The notes under the pieces are model-generated. The model was not told where the DNA came from and did not search any database. It saw only the letters and a program-made list of their open reading frames with translations. A program made the translations under genes and the position numbers. A DNA stretch of 64,000 bases from Enterococcus mundtii (GTDB lineage: Bacteria > Bacillota > Bacilli > Lactobacillales > Enterococcaceae): the NCBI RefSeq assembly GCF_013394305.1, contig NZ_AP019810.1:124001-188000 (forward strand), given 5' to 3'. Position 1 is the first letter of the stretch. Each line of letters starts with the position of its first letter. Positions 18,621 to 27,813 of this stretch are shown here, piece after piece.

Positions 18621-18794
18621 ACTATCACCTCATCTACATTTCCTATCTTAGCTTGTCTACCGATTTATGAAAACACTTACTTTTACCGTTTTGAATACAG
18701 TAAATCATAGGTTTAGCCGTTAACTTGACGACCACCATTCATTTTCTAGTTCTGGTCCTTCAATGAACCATGTAATTGTTTATTAAGTATAGAC

Positions 18795-18852
18795 GAAAAA
18801 AATACCTGTCAAAGTGCAGACTATTAGTAATAGTCTTTTACTTTGACAGGTA
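18795..18852 (-). terminator. Terminator of clpB
   Basis: A long stem (13-bp outer arms 18803-18815 and 18840-18852, with an inner paired segment) is followed by U8 on the minus strand, about 45 bases after the clpB stop. Confidence 0.93.
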
Positions 18853-18896
18853 ATGCTTTCCCCTTCTGTCATGTATAAGGGTGGTACAAGCGTTTC

Positions 18897-21509
18897 TTAT
18901 GATTCATCTTCGGGTAAGTTTTCAGTTGCGAATGCCAAGTGGTGATCAAACAAAGTGATCGTTACTTTCGATTTTGGCATGATTTTACCAGCTACGATTT
19001 CTTTAGCCAAAGGCGTTTCAACTTCTTTTGTGATGAATCGTTTCAATGGACGAGCACCGTATGCAGGCTCGTACGCATTTTCTGCAATCCATGTTTTTGC
19101 TTCGTCACTGATTTCCAAAATGATTTCTTGATGTTCTAAACGATGTGCCAAATGAGAAATCATTTTGTCAACGATCCCTTTGACATTGTTTAGACTTAAT
19201 GGCGTAAAGAGGATCGTGTCATCAATACGATTCAAGAATTCTGGTTTGAAATGACTACGAAGGAGCGTTCGCACTTGTTCTTCGACTTCTTCTGGAATAG
19301 TTCCTTCTGGAGTGACACCTTCTAACAATAATTGAGAACCGATATTGCTTGTCATGATCATCACCGTGTTTTTAAAGTCAACGAGACGACCTTTGGAATC
19401 CGTCAAACGACCATCGTCTAATACTTGTAATAAAATATTGAAGACGTCTGGATGTGCCTTTTCAATTTCATCGAGCAAAACGATCGTATATGGGTTTCGT
19501 CGCACAGCCTCTGTTAGCTGTCCACCTTCTTCGTAGCCAATGTAGCCTGGAGGCGCACCAACTAAACGAGAAACGGCATGTTTTTCCATGTATTCACTCA
19601 TATCGATCCGCACCATATGCTCTTCAGAATCAAACAAGTTTTCTGCTAAAGCTTTTGCTAGTTCGGTTTTACCGACACCAGTTGGTCCTAAGAATAAGAA
19701 TGAACCCAATGGTCGATTTGGATCTTGTAATCCCGCACGAGAACGAATGACCGCATCACTCACTGCGTCTACCGCTTCATCTTGCCCAATGACACGTTTA
19801 TGAAGTGTTTCATTCAACTTGATTAGTTTTTCGCGTTCACCTTCCACGAGTTTTGTTACTGGAATCCCTGTTAAACGACCTACAACTTGCGCAATTTCAT
19901 TTTCAGTGACAGATTCTTGTACCATCTTGATATCACTGTCTTTTGTTTTTGCTTCAAGTTCTGCTAGTTCTTTCTCTAATTGTGGAATGGTACCATGACG
20001 CAAAACAGCAGCACGCTCAAGATCATAATTGTTTTCTGCGTCTTCTAATTCATGTTTTGCCTTATCGATTTCTGCACGTTTAGAAGAAACGGTATTTACT
20101 TCTTCTTTTTCAGTTTCCCACTGCATCTTCATCGCATTGGCTTCTTCTCGAAGATCGGCTAATTCTTCTTGTAAGTTCTTCAAACGTTTTTTACTTGCAT
20201 CATCAGATTCTTTCTTCAAAGCTGCTTCTTCGATCTCCAACTGCATCAAACGACGAGTCACTTGATCTAATTCCGTTGGCATGGAATTCATTTCTACTCG
20301 GATCGTAGCACTTGCTTCATCGATCAAATCAATGGCTTTATCAGGTAAAAAGCGGTCTGTGATATAGCGATCGGATAATGTAGCTGCCGCAACCAAGGCA
20401 TTGTCATGGATATTGACGCTATGGTGGATCTCAAAACGCTCTTTCAATCCTCGAAGAATACTGATCGTATCTTCAACAGTTGGTTCCTTCACTAATACTT
20501 TTTGGAAACGGCGCTCTAACGCTTTGTCCTTTTCCATGTATTGGCGGTATTCATCTAAAGTAGTCGCCCCGATCAAATGAAGTTCCCCACGAGCTAACAT
20601 CGGTTTAAGCAAGTTACCGGCATCCATACTACCTTCCGTTTTTCCTGCACCGACGATATTGTGGATCTCATCGATGAACAAGATGATCCGTCCATCGCTT
20701 TTCTTCACTTCTTTCAAGACTGCTTTTAAGCGTTCTTCAAACTCCCCACGGAATTTTGCTCCAGCAATCAAGGCACCCATATCTAAAGAAAAAATGGTTT
20801 TATCTTTTAAGTTTTCTGGTACATCTTTGCGAACGATACGTTGCGCTAATCCTTCAACGATCGCTGTTTTACCAACACCAGGTTCCCCGATCAACACAGG
20901 GTTGTTTTTAGTTTTACGTGACAAGATCCGGATCACATCACGAATTTCTTCATCTCGGCCAATGATCGGGTCCATTTTGCCACTACGAACTTGTTGGATG
21001 AGATCGACACCATATTTTTCTAACGCTTTATATTGTTCTTCTTGATTTTTTGAGGTCACACGCTCTCCTCCCCGCATGTCTTCGATATTTTTACGCAATT
21101 CTTTTTCATTCAGTCCCTGTTTTGTCAAATAAACAGTCAGTGGATAATTTTTTAATTTCATTAAAGCTAATAGCACGATCTCAGTGGATAAGAATTCATC
21201 ACCAAAACTTTCTCTCAATTGATCCGCTTCATTCAATAAATGAAAAAGATTTTGACTAAGATTTTGTCCGTATTGGACATTGCTGCCTGAGACTGTTGGA
21301 TACTCATCTAACACTCGATCAATCTCTTGTTCAAACGCATCTGCATCGATACCTGCATCTGTATATAGATTACGGCCAAAATGATTTGGCTGTAAAAAGA
21401 TCTTCCATAAATGAACGATGTCGATTTCTTGATGTTTTCTTGTCATCGCTACTTGTTGTGCTTCTGCAATCGCTTCTTGGAGCGTAGTTGTCATTTTTTC
21501 ACTATTCAT
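18897..21509 (-). CDS. clpB: ATP-dependent disaggregase ClpB
   Basis: This 870-residue Hsp100 has an N-terminal repeat domain, AAA1 with Walker A GEPGVGKT (about 211) and Walker [10 protein letters not shown], a long coiled-coil middle domain (about 410-530), and AAA2 with GPTGVGKT and [13 protein letters not shown]. The protein resolves aggregates with DnaK and does not carry a ClpP-binding loop. GGAGG lies 7 bases before the ATG. The promoter overlaps a CtsR operator, so it belongs to the heat-shock class III set. It has its own strong terminator. Confidence 0.97.
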   Translation of the reverse strand: MNSEKMTTTLQEAIAEAQQVAMTRKHQEIDIVHLWKIFLQPNHFGRNLYTDAGIDADAFEQEIDRVLDEYPTVSGSNVQYGQNLSQNLFHLLNEADQLRESFGDEFLSTEIVLLALMKLKNYPLTVYLTKQGLNEKELRKNIEDMRGGERVTSKNQEEQYKALEKYGVDLIQQVRSGKMDPIIGRDEEIRDVIRILSRKTKNNPVLIGEPGVGKTAIVEGLAQRIVRKDVPENLKDKTIFSLDMGALIAGAKFRGEFEERLKAVLKEVKKSDGRIILFIDEIHNIVGAGKTEGSMDAGNLLKPMLARGELHLIGATTLDEYRQYMEKDKALERRFQKVLVKEPTVEDTISILRGLKERFEIHHSVNIHDNALVAAATLSDRYITDRFLPDKAIDLIDEASATIRVEMNSMPTELDQVTRRLMQLEIEEAALKKESDDASKKRLKNLQEELADLREEANAMKMQWETEKEEVNTVSSKRAEIDKAKHELEDAENNYDLERAAVLRHGTIPQLEKELAELEAKTKDSDIKMVQESVTENEIAQVVGRLTGIPVTKLVEGEREKLIKLNETLHKRVIGQDEAVDAVSDAVIRSRAGLQDPNRPLGSFLFLGPTGVGKTELAKALAENLFDSEEHMVRIDMSEYMEKHAVSRLVGAPPGYIGYEEGGQLTEAVRRNPYTIVLLDEIEKAHPDVFNILLQVLDDGRLTDSKGRLVDFKNTVMIMTSNIGSQLLLEGVTPEGTIPEEVEEQVRTLLRSHFKPEFLNRIDDTILFTPLSLNNVKGIVDKMISHLAHRLEHQEIILEISDEAKTWIAENAYEPAYGARPLKRFITKEVETPLAKEIVAGKIMPKSKVTITLFDHHLAFATENLPEDES

Positions 21510-21538
21510 ATATTTCCCTCCTGTAGTAGAAGTTGTTT

Positions 21539-21552
21539 GGTCAAAGTCAACT
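21539..21552 (-). promoter_or_regulatory. Second CtsR-like half-site pair in the clpB leader
   Basis: GGTCAAAGTCAACT on the plus strand holds one full half-site and a degenerate second one without the usual 3-base spacer. It lies just before the ribosome-binding site. It may be an auxiliary CtsR site. Confidence 0.4.
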
Positions 21553-21616
21553 ATAACTTTCTCTAACGTCTATAACATCCGTCTAAAGTCTCGTTTTCTT
21601 TAACCTTTACATGATT

Positions 21617-21646
21617 ATTATACTCATTTGGTCAGCTTTGGTCAAA
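21617..21646 (-). promoter_or_regulatory. clpB promoter with overlapping CtsR operator
   Basis: On the minus strand TTGACC (21645-21640), a 17-base spacer and TATAAT (21622-21617) form a strong sigma-A promoter. On the opposite strand GGTCAGC, TTT, GGTCAAA (21630-21646) matches the CtsR consensus of two GGTCAAA-like heptamers separated by 3 bases. The operator sits over the -35 and spacer, as expected for repression. Confidence 0.88.
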
Positions 21647-21724
21647 GATTATACTCTCGATTATTAAAAAATTTGAGACAAAAGTTACGGTAAATTTTGT
21701 CTGTCACTCTATACCAAATAAACG

Positions 21725-21812
21725 TCAAAAAAAAAACCTCTATAAAATAAGGGCAACAACCACAAGCATTTATAGAACAATTTCGTGATTGTTACCCTTA
21801 ATTCTAGAGGTT
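21725..21812 (-). terminator. Long hairpin terminator after the glycoasparagine-PTS operon
   Basis: Arms of about 28 bases (21735-21763 and 21785-21812) pair with a few mismatches around a 21-base loop. On the minus strand they are followed by a run of ten U. It ends the operon whose last gene is the broken GrdB-like gene. Confidence 0.85.
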
Positions 21813-21886
21813 GATTCTATTCCGACCTAGAGGTATTTATTTCTGATGATTGCTTAGCACAAACTAGTTGATTCATCGAAATCTAG

Positions 21887-22382
21887 TCATGATGATTGAT
21901 TTTGATGAGCGAGGGTTGAAATAAAGTGACTGATATTTTTATATGAATCATTTAAACCAATTCCGCCTTTTTTAGGCATTTTGATTATGTTGATCTTTTC
22001 AGTGTAAATGGCAAAGGCAGGATTCTCTTCAGACATCGCTGCTACACTGGGAATTCCTTGTTCGCTGAAGGCCAAGGCTAATTGGGCTGCCATCATGCCA
22101 AAATTAGCATAATGCATCGCGGGTCCACAAAGAACAGCATCTGCACTAAATTTTTTGGCAAATCCTACAAATTTTTTATTCACCTCTTCTTGGTGATCGA
22201 GATAATACTGATCACCACAATACAATGTAGCAATGATTTCTGTATCGTGCTCTTGAAAAAAGTGGATTTAAGGTACGCCCAGGTCCAAGGGCTGTTTTTT
22301 TGCCTCCAGGAGATAGCTGGGCATTTTCATCACTGCCCAAGCCTGCAGTTAAATGATTGAGAATCAAGACTATTTTTTTCAT
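21887..22382 (-). pseudogene. GrdB-related protein, one frameshift
   Basis: The ATG at 22382 opens MKKIVLILNHLTAGLGSDEN, like the N-terminus of the GrdB-related family (relatives of the glycine/sarcosine/betaine reductase B subunit). The frame then fails in a six-base homopolymer (22256-22261). After removing one base the protein continues through QEHDTEIIATLYCGDQYYLDHQ, GPAMHYANFGMMAAQLA and PKKGGIGLND to a stop at 21887, about 164 residues in all. The cysteine in LYCGD is kept. Short members of this family sit in PTS operons of lactic acid bacteria, but their reaction is not known to me. It lies 17 bases after the EIIC gene. The break may be real, a sequencing slip, or a slippery site. Confidence 0.75.
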
Positions 22383-22399
22383 TCCTACGGCCTCTTTTC

Positions 22400-23752
22400 C
22401 TATAAATCATCAAAATCGAATTCGTCAAAATCGATTTCTTCTTCTTCCTGTATCGCCTCTGCTTCTTCTTTTAAATACTGATTATCTAGCACTTTGATAA
22501 AAGGATAATAAATAGCCATTCCTAGTAGGATCAGTAATGCTTGCAAAACAGATGCCTGCCACCCACTAACTAAGAAGCCAGAGATGATCGGTGGTGTTGT
22601 CCACGGCAGTTGAATACCATTTGTATAGTTTACTAATCCTAAATCCATACAAAAATAGGAAATGATGATATTGATCGTGGGTACGAGTGCAAATGGAATA
22701 AGTAAGACTGGATTTAAAACAATTGGTAAACCAAAAATAATCGGTTCATTGATTCCAAAAATCCCTGGTACTAGTGACAATTGCGACAGTTTTTTCACTC
22801 GTTGGCTTTTGCATACTAGAATCATGACTAGAATCAATGAAAGCGTAGATCCCCCACCACCAAAAGTAGCAAACATATCTTGAAATTGACCTGTGATGAT
22901 ATTTGGTATATCTGCGCCATTTTTGAAAGCATCTAAATTTTCAACGGATAGTGCTCGTAAAATCGGATTGAATACTGCCCCAACCACACTCGAACCGTTG
23001 ATACCGAAAAACCAAAAAAAGTGCAAGAATAAGTAGGCTATGATCATCGCGCCTAGAGTATTTCCTAAGCTAAGTAAAGGAGTTTGTAGGAACTTAAATA
23101 GTATTTCTTGTAAATTACCATATGAGGTTAGATTGGCCAACCAATTGACAATCATAAAAAGAGTAACAATCACAAAACTTGGGATCAACGCTTCAAAGGA
23201 TTGTACGACGGTTGGTGGCACACCTTCTGGCATTTTGATCGTCCAACCTTTACGTAATAAAGCGACAAAGAATCGGGTAGCAACCAAAGCCACGACCATC
23301 CCTAAGAACAGGCCACTAGAGCCCATCCAACGTAATGGCAAGCTTCCTACTTCATAGACTTCAGTGGAGCCTTCTGGTGTAAACAGGGTTGTAAAAGGGG
23401 TCACGATAAAAAAAGCGACCAATGAAATAATTGCCGCTTGCATGGCATCTACTTTAAATTGTTTTGCCAGACTATAGCCAATACCCCCAACTGCTAAAAT
23501 CGTCATAATATCAAAACTTGCCGTGGCAGGCATATTCAACATCGTTGACCAGTTATCTCCGAGAATATGGCTCATCGTTTCATTCCAATTTGGAATTGGA
23601 AAATTAGTCAAAACTAAAAAGAGCGATCCTACGATCAATAAGGGTGTTGATAGCAAAAAACCATCACGAATCGCAATCAAATACTTGTTTTCACCGATTG
23701 TTTTCGCCATTGGTGTTAACACACGTTCTAACCAATCCAAAAATTTTTGCAT
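22400..23752 (-). CDS. PTS cellobiose/lactose-family EIIC permease
   Basis: This 450-residue permease has about ten hydrophobic segments and the CelB-family features GINGSSVVGAVFNPI and GIFGINEPIIFGLPIVLNP, where the NEP motif contacts the sugar. It ends in a very acidic tail. The start at 23752 follows GGGAGG. It is cognate to the EIIB encoded upstream; no EIIA gene is nearby, so an EIIA from another lactose/cellobiose system must serve. Together with the asparaginase-family enzyme it may import a glycosyl-amino acid or an N-acetylated sugar. Confidence 0.9.
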   Translation of the reverse strand: MQKFLDWLERVLTPMAKTIGENKYLIAIRDGFLLSTPLLIVGSLFLVLTNFPIPNWNETMSHILGDNWSTMLNMPATASFDIMTILAVGGIGYSLAKQFKVDAMQAAIISLVAFFIVTPFTTLFTPEGSTEVYEVGSLPLRWMGSSGLFLGMVVALVATRFFVALLRKGWTIKMPEGVPPTVVQSFEALIPSFVIVTLFMIVNWLANLTSYGNLQEILFKFLQTPLLSLGNTLGAMIIAYLFLHFFWFFGINGSSVVGAVFNPILRALSVENLDAFKNGADIPNIITGQFQDMFATFGGGGSTLSLILVMILVCKSQRVKKLSQLSLVPGIFGINEPIIFGLPIVLNPVLLIPFALVPTINIIISYFCMDLGLVNYTNGIQLPWTTPPIISGFLVSGWQASVLQALLILLGMAIYYPFIKVLDNQYLKEEAEAIQEEEEIDFDEFDFDDL

Positions 23753-23828
23753 GTTTCTTCCTCCCATCCAGTTGCTTTATTTTTGTTTGAGGACATAATT
23801 CTTCGATCGAAAATCTCATTTTGTCACT

Positions 23829-24164
23829 CTACTTTGTCGCTTTTGATTTTTTTATCAAACCCAAGACATCTTTCAACGCTTTTTCTCCGTCCATCATGCC
23901 ATATGTTTCTGGAGCAATCGTGCCAACAGGAATCCCCATTGGGTCAAACGTTTCTTTCATTTTACTCGCTAAATGACGGACTTGAGGCCCTAATAAAATA
24001 GCCACAGGTTTTTCTTGTGCGACTTTTTCTTCCGCATGGATCGCAGGAAAAGCGGCAATTTCTAATGGCATTTTGTGTTTTCTGACGACGTCCATCATTT
24101 TATTGACCATAATACTTGTTGACATTCCTGCTTCACAAAACAAATAAATTTTTTTAGTTGTCAT
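23829..24164 (-). CDS. PTS cellobiose-type EIIB component
   Basis: This 111-residue protein has the phospho-cysteine motif LFCEAGMSTS (Cys 10) of the lactose/cellobiose EIIB family. It hands phosphate from an EIIA to the substrate carried by the EIIC encoded 76 bases downstream. It follows the asparaginase-family gene by 47 bases. Confidence 0.92.
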   Translation of the reverse strand: MTTKKIYLFCEAGMSTSIMVNKMMDVVRKHKMPLEIAAFPAIHAEEKVAQEKPVAILLGPQVRHLASKMKETFDPMGIPVGTIAPETYGMMDGEKALKDVLGLIKKSKATK

Positions 24165-24211
24165 ATTTATTCCTCCATTTTATTCTTGTTAACCGTTTAT
24201 CCGATTCGCTG

Positions 24212-25159
24212 TTAAATTGGTGCTTTGATACGTGCTTCATAGGCATCAAGCCATTCTTGCGTGATTGGTGTGATCACTGTCGTCTGATCTGGACCAGGGT
24301 TGGCCATGAAAATTGCTGGTTCTTGAGCCATCGTTGCAACACTAAATGTAAATTCAACGTTCGTAGCTACCCCCCATTCGCCATATTTATCTAATGCTAT
24401 TAACGAGAACGCCCCCGCTTTGCCATAACGTTTGCGCAATCGCTCATCAAATCCATAAACGGCTCGATCACAAGCCACTTGTGGCGTACATCCATTCCCC
24501 ATCAATCGAACGATTTCATAAGAGAGACAGCCCTTCATAAGATCTTCCCCTAAGCCTGTAGCTGCTGCACCGCCAATCGTACTATCCACATAAAATCCCG
24601 ACCCAGATAATGGCGAATCTCCTACACGTCCATGTTTTTTCATAAACAAACCGGAACTGGATGTTCCTACTGCCATCTGTTGTTGCGTATCGAGCGCGAC
24701 AACTCCGACCGTATCATGGCCATCATAAGGATCTAAATTCAACGTGGCGATTTCTTTTACTCGTTGTTCCCATATTTTTTTTGCACGTGCCGTTAACATA
24801 TTTTTTCGTTCAAAACCAGATAGCATTGCATATTCTGTTGCTCCTTGCCCTACTCGAAAACTATTGAATTTTTCAGCGCTTAATTGCCGAGCAACAGAAA
24901 TCGGATTGGCTACATCAGTAATCCCAGCAACTGCACCAATCTTAAATGTTTCTCCATCCATAAAAGCAGCATCCATTTCTACGATCCCTTTTTCATTTGG
25001 TAACCCACCATAACCAACGGATTTATAAAATGGATAATCTTCTACCACTTTGATCGCCGTTTCCACAGCATCTTTACATGAAAACTGTGCTTCTAATTGT
25101 TGTTTAGCGGCCAAGACACCTTCATGTGCCATGCGCCAGGTTGCAATCATTCCCCACAT
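24212..25159 (-). CDS. N4-(beta-N-acetylglucosaminyl)-L-asparaginase family Ntn-hydrolase
   Basis: This 315-residue protein has the autoprocessing and nucleophile site GHDTVGVVALD (Thr about 150), the substrate-pocket region HGRVGDSPLSGSGFY, and GGAAATGLGEDLM. Family members self-cleave before the threonine and hydrolyse the GlcNAc-Asn bond of glycoasparagines, or isoaspartyl peptides. No signal peptide is present, so it acts in the cytoplasm. The ATG at 25159 is chosen because GGAGGG lies 6 bases upstream. It is first in an operon with EIIB, EIIC and a GrdB-like gene, behind a promoter with a GntR-type dyad and a cre site, suggesting intracellular cleavage of a PTS-imported glycosyl-asparagine. 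Confidence 0.85.
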   Translation of the reverse strand: MWGMIATWRMAHEGVLAAKQQLEAQFSCKDAVETAIKVVEDYPFYKSVGYGGLPNEKGIVEMDAAFMDGETFKIGAVAGITDVANPISVARQLSAEKFNSFRVGQGATEYAMLSGFERKNMLTARAKKIWEQRVKEIATLNLDPYDGHDTVGVVALDTQQQMAVGTSSSGLFMKKHGRVGDSPLSGSGFYVDSTIGGAAATGLGEDLMKGCLSYEIVRLMGNGCTPQVACDRAVYGFDERLRKRYGKAGAFSLIALDKYGEWGVATNVEFTFSVATMAQEPAIFMANPGPDQTTVITPITQEWLDAYEARIKAPI

Positions 25160-25183
25160 TTTTTTCCCTCCATCGCCTAACAT

Positions 25184-25197
25184 TTGTAGCGCTTTCA
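25184..25197 (-). promoter_or_regulatory. Candidate cre (CcpA) site
   Basis: TGAAAGCGCTACAA on the minus strand matches 13 of 14 positions of the cre consensus TGWAARCGYTWNCW. It lies just downstream of the -10, a position that allows carbon catabolite repression of the asparaginase-PTS operon. Confidence 0.75.
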
Positions 25198-25221
25198 AGT
25201 ATATTCTATATGGTATATACT
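25198..25221 (-). promoter_or_regulatory. Candidate operator of the GntR/UTRA regulator
   Basis: On the minus strand two 10-base half-sites, AGTATATACC and AGAATATACT, are separated by 4 bases and pair at 8 of 10 positions. The same left half-site recurs in a similar dyad upstream of the gntR gene (27565-27588). It overlaps the -10 and spacer of the operon promoter. Confidence 0.7.
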
Positions 25222-25231
25222 ATTATGTCTA
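25203..25231 (-). promoter_or_regulatory. Promoter of the asparaginase-PTS operon
   Basis: TAGACA (25231-25226), a 17-base spacer and TAGAAT (25208-25203) on the minus strand form a sigma-A type promoter with one or two departures from consensus in each box. The GntR-type dyad and the cre site overlap or adjoin it. Confidence 0.75.
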
Positions 25232-25285
25232 TACTAAAAAACGAGTTTCTTTTTAAAACTCATCGTTTTATTAGAAACTCGTTTT
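25230..25285 (-). terminator. Terminator after the M20 dipeptidase gene
   Basis: A perfect 13-bp stem (25238-25250 with 25273-25285) ends in T-rich sequence on the minus strand. It separates the gntR-dipeptidase unit from the asparaginase-PTS operon, which has its own promoter directly after. Confidence 0.88.
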
Positions 25286-25327
25286 ACATGAAATTTATTT
25301 TTCAATTGTTTATTCTATCTGAATGTT

Positions 25328-26629
25328 TTATTCTGTTAATGCTTGGAGGCTGCGCATGTAGATTTCTAAATTTGTTCTTAAATCTGCGGAATCCATATAT
25401 TCATTCGCCGTATGGGCAATTCCTTTTTGCCCTGGAAATGAAGGGCCAAATGCTAAGATATTCGGCATTTTACGCGCATACGTGGCGCCTGTTGTTGTCA
25501 CTGGTTTAGGATCATTACCGGTGACTTGATGATAGATTGTTGAAAGTATATCGATTTTTTTTGACTCTTCCGTCCGACAAAATCCAGGAATACTACGAAC
25601 GACTTCTAAATCAACACCTAAAGGCAATTGGTTTTTCAAACGTGACACGACTTGTTTTTCTGATACGGTCACCGGGTAACGTAAGGCAATTTCTACTAGC
25701 AAGCCTTCTGGAGACTTTTGCAGCACAACAGGTGTCAAAATCAACTTGCCTGAATCTTCGTCTTCAAACGCTAAATCGATCCCTTCTCCAAAATGTTTTT
25801 GATGAAAGCTTTGACAAATCCAGCGGAAATGACCCTGTGCAACTGGCGGGATCATTCGTTCTTCAGTTAGTTTTGTCGCCAAGATCGTGATAGCATTTTC
25901 TCCTAACTCAGGCGCGTTACTTGGTGCTCGTTTACCACTGGCGCTTATTTCTTTTTTGGCAATTCTCACGTGCAATTGGTCTGGAACATGATCACGGAAC
26001 TGGTCCCCTTCGAATCGACTGATTTGTTGATGTTCCTCTTCAGGTAAAGTAAAGTGGAGTACAACATTTACGATACCACGTTCGCCATAGATCACAGGAT
26101 ATTTACAATCGGGCGTGAAACCAAATGACGGAGGGCTTTCCTCGGCTAAGTAATGAGAAATATCTGACATGCCACTTTCTTCATCCGTTCCAAAGATGAT
26201 CCGCAGATTCTTTTTTGGCTGGTGACCTAGGTCTTTTAATAGTTTCATGCCATACAGACAACAAATGATAGGCCCTTTGTTGTCTAATATTCCTCGACCA
26301 TAAAAACGATCCTTTTTCTCACTGAGATCAAACGGTGGAAACTCCCATCCTTGACCAGCAGGGACAACATCGAGATGTCCCAGAACCCCGATATACTCAC
26401 TTCCATCATTTCCCCACTGGGCATAGCCGATCGCATCATCAATTACTTTTGTTTGGAACCCATATCCGGCACTTTTGTCCATGACCAAAGAAAGAACCGA
26501 GCGTGCTTCTATACCAAAGGGTGCTCCTGGTCCAGCTTTTGATTTAACACTAGGAACTTGCATGACTTGTTTGAGTAAATCCAGAAAATCCAGCCAATTC
26601 TCTTCGATTGCTGTGTTGATTTGATCCAT
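25328..26629 (-). CDS. M20-family dipeptidase (PepV/Sapep-like)
   Basis: This 433-residue metallopeptidase has the zinc-site motifs GHLDVVPAG, GRGILDNKGP and GTDEESG. A long lid domain follows, and a C-terminal GPSFPGQKGIAHTANEY with a zinc-ligand His. Relatives are cytoplasmic dipeptidases that remove N-terminal residues, some acting on beta-Ala or Asp dipeptides. AGAGGTG precedes the ATG. It lies 10 bases after gntR, so it is co-transcribed with the regulator and may process peptide or asparagine-linked products of the neighbouring operon. Confidence 0.87.
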   Translation of the reverse strand: MDQINTAIEENWLDFLDLLKQVMQVPSVKSKAGPGAPFGIEARSVLSLVMDKSAGYGFQTKVIDDAIGYAQWGNDGSEYIGVLGHLDVVPAGQGWEFPPFDLSEKKDRFYGRGILDNKGPIICCLYGMKLLKDLGHQPKKNLRIIFGTDEESGMSDISHYLAEESPPSFGFTPDCKYPVIYGERGIVNVVLHFTLPEEEHQQISRFEGDQFRDHVPDQLHVRIAKKEISASGKRAPSNAPELGENAITILATKLTEERMIPPVAQGHFRWICQSFHQKHFGEGIDLAFEDEDSGKLILTPVVLQKSPEGLLVEIALRYPVTVSEKQVVSRLKNQLPLGVDLEVVRSIPGFCRTEESKKIDILSTIYHQVTGNDPKPVTTTGATYARKMPNILAFGPSFPGQKGIAHTANEYMDSADLRTNLEIYMRSLQALTE

Positions 26630-26639
26630 TTTTCACCTC

Positions 26640-27368
26640 TTATTTTTGACGTATCAATGTATTCTTAAACGTATATTGATCTGCACGATAAAAAGACGTG
26701 TCGAACAATATCGGTTTAGCAGAAGGAGAATAAGTCATCGAATGGACGAGAAGCATTGGATCATCTTCTGATACATGCAATAACTTGGCAATATCTGGCG
26801 GACTTATAACTGCTTCAACTTCTTGATGCGCGTAGCCAATCTCAATGTTTTCTTCAATTATTTCATACAATGAAGATGCCAGCTGAGCTTGAGGGATCTC
26901 ACCACTTTCATTTTGCAAATAACGTTTTAGTATATAGAGGTTTTCCACTGTCATTGGTTCATCATCAAAGTAACGTAAACGAGACAGATAAACCATGGCT
27001 TCATTTCCATAGTCAGCGAACATCTGGCGAATCTTCAGCGGTACCTCTTTTACGATTCCAACTTGCAATACTTCTGTCCGGGTCTTTTTTCCTTGAGCCT
27101 TGGCAGTTTCAGTAAAACTTTGTAAGCCACCGGAACCGCTTTGGATCTTCGGTTGCTTCATAACATAAGTTCCTTTTCCTCTTTCTTTCACTAAAATATT
27201 TTGACTGATCAAAAGATCAATTGCTTTGCGCACCGTCAGTCGACTGCATTGAAATTCTTCCGCTAAATCATAATCTGAAGGTAACTTTTGACTGGTCACG
27301 TAAGTTCCATCATTGACTCGTTGTGCAATTTTTTCAGCTATATCTTGGAAAACCGCTTGTTTTTTCAC
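26640..27368 (-). CDS. GntR-family (HutC/UTRA) transcriptional regulator
   Basis: This 242-residue protein has an N-terminal winged helix (about 10-75) with LPSDYDLAEEFQCSRLTVRKAID and the wing GKGTYV. A UTRA ligand-binding domain follows (about 95-235). Such regulators sense sugar phosphates or amino-acid-derived ligands and usually repress. Matching dyads upstream of gntR itself and of the asparaginase operon are the likely operators. The ligand is probably a phosphorylated product of the PTS next door. Confidence 0.9.
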   Translation of the reverse strand: MKKQAVFQDIAEKIAQRVNDGTYVTSQKLPSDYDLAEEFQCSRLTVRKAIDLLISQNILVKERGKGTYVMKQPKIQSGSGGLQSFTETAKAQGKKTRTEVLQVGIVKEVPLKIRQMFADYGNEAMVYLSRLRYFDDEPMTVENLYILKRYLQNESGEIPQAQLASSLYEIIEENIEIGYAHQEVEAVISPPDIAKLLHVSEDDPMLLVHSMTYSPSAKPILFDTSFYRADQYTFKNTLIRQK

Positions 27369-27564
27369 TTTATTACCTACTTTCTAACTACATATCATTC
27401 ATCAAACAGTCGATTCGTTCTGACACCAAAAGTCAAACGTCTAAAAGTTGAACGGTTAAAAAATGAAAGAGCAACTTTTATCGTCTTTTATCCTGTTTGT
27501 AGGATGAGTAAAATCAAGAAAATCTTTCTTGTCGAGAGCTAAGCTTTCTATTTATTTTATATAT

Positions 27565-27588
27565 AGTATATACCATTAAGTATAGACT
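27565..27588 (-). promoter_or_regulatory. Candidate autoregulatory operator of gntR
   Basis: On the plus strand AGTATATACC, 4 bases, AGTATAGACT form a dyad (8 of 10 positions pair) whose left half-site is identical to the one at 25198-25221. It lies about 200 bases ahead of the gntR start, near TATATA-like -10 sequences. Confidence 0.65.
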
Positions 27589-27735
27589 TTCAGCAACTAA
27601 TCGAGGGATTTTAATTTTACCCTTCCGGTGTTGATTGTTTCTTCCATACATTTGGGAAACTGGCTTGTTTTAGAGATAGCAACGTCTAGCCTATTCTGCG
27701 TGAAAGCAATTGCTGAACAGATATTGTTCAACAAA

Positions 27736-27777
27736 CAAAAAAGAATCAATCTAAGCATTTTCAGCTCAGACTGATTC
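27736..27777 (-). terminator. Terminator of the LPG-synthase-like membrane protein gene
   Basis: A 14-bp stem (27743-27756 with 27764-27777, containing G:U pairs) and 7-base loop are followed by six U on the minus strand, 36 bases past the stop of the gene ending at 27814. Confidence 0.9.
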
Positions 27778-27813
27778 TCCATTTGAATTCTCCTTGAAAG
27801 ATGTTCAAATTAT

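Noticed and set aside
27597-27782. 61-codon frame with an AAGGAG site
   Set aside because: Most of it is the terminator of the upstream membrane-protein gene; the ribosome-like site is probably chance.
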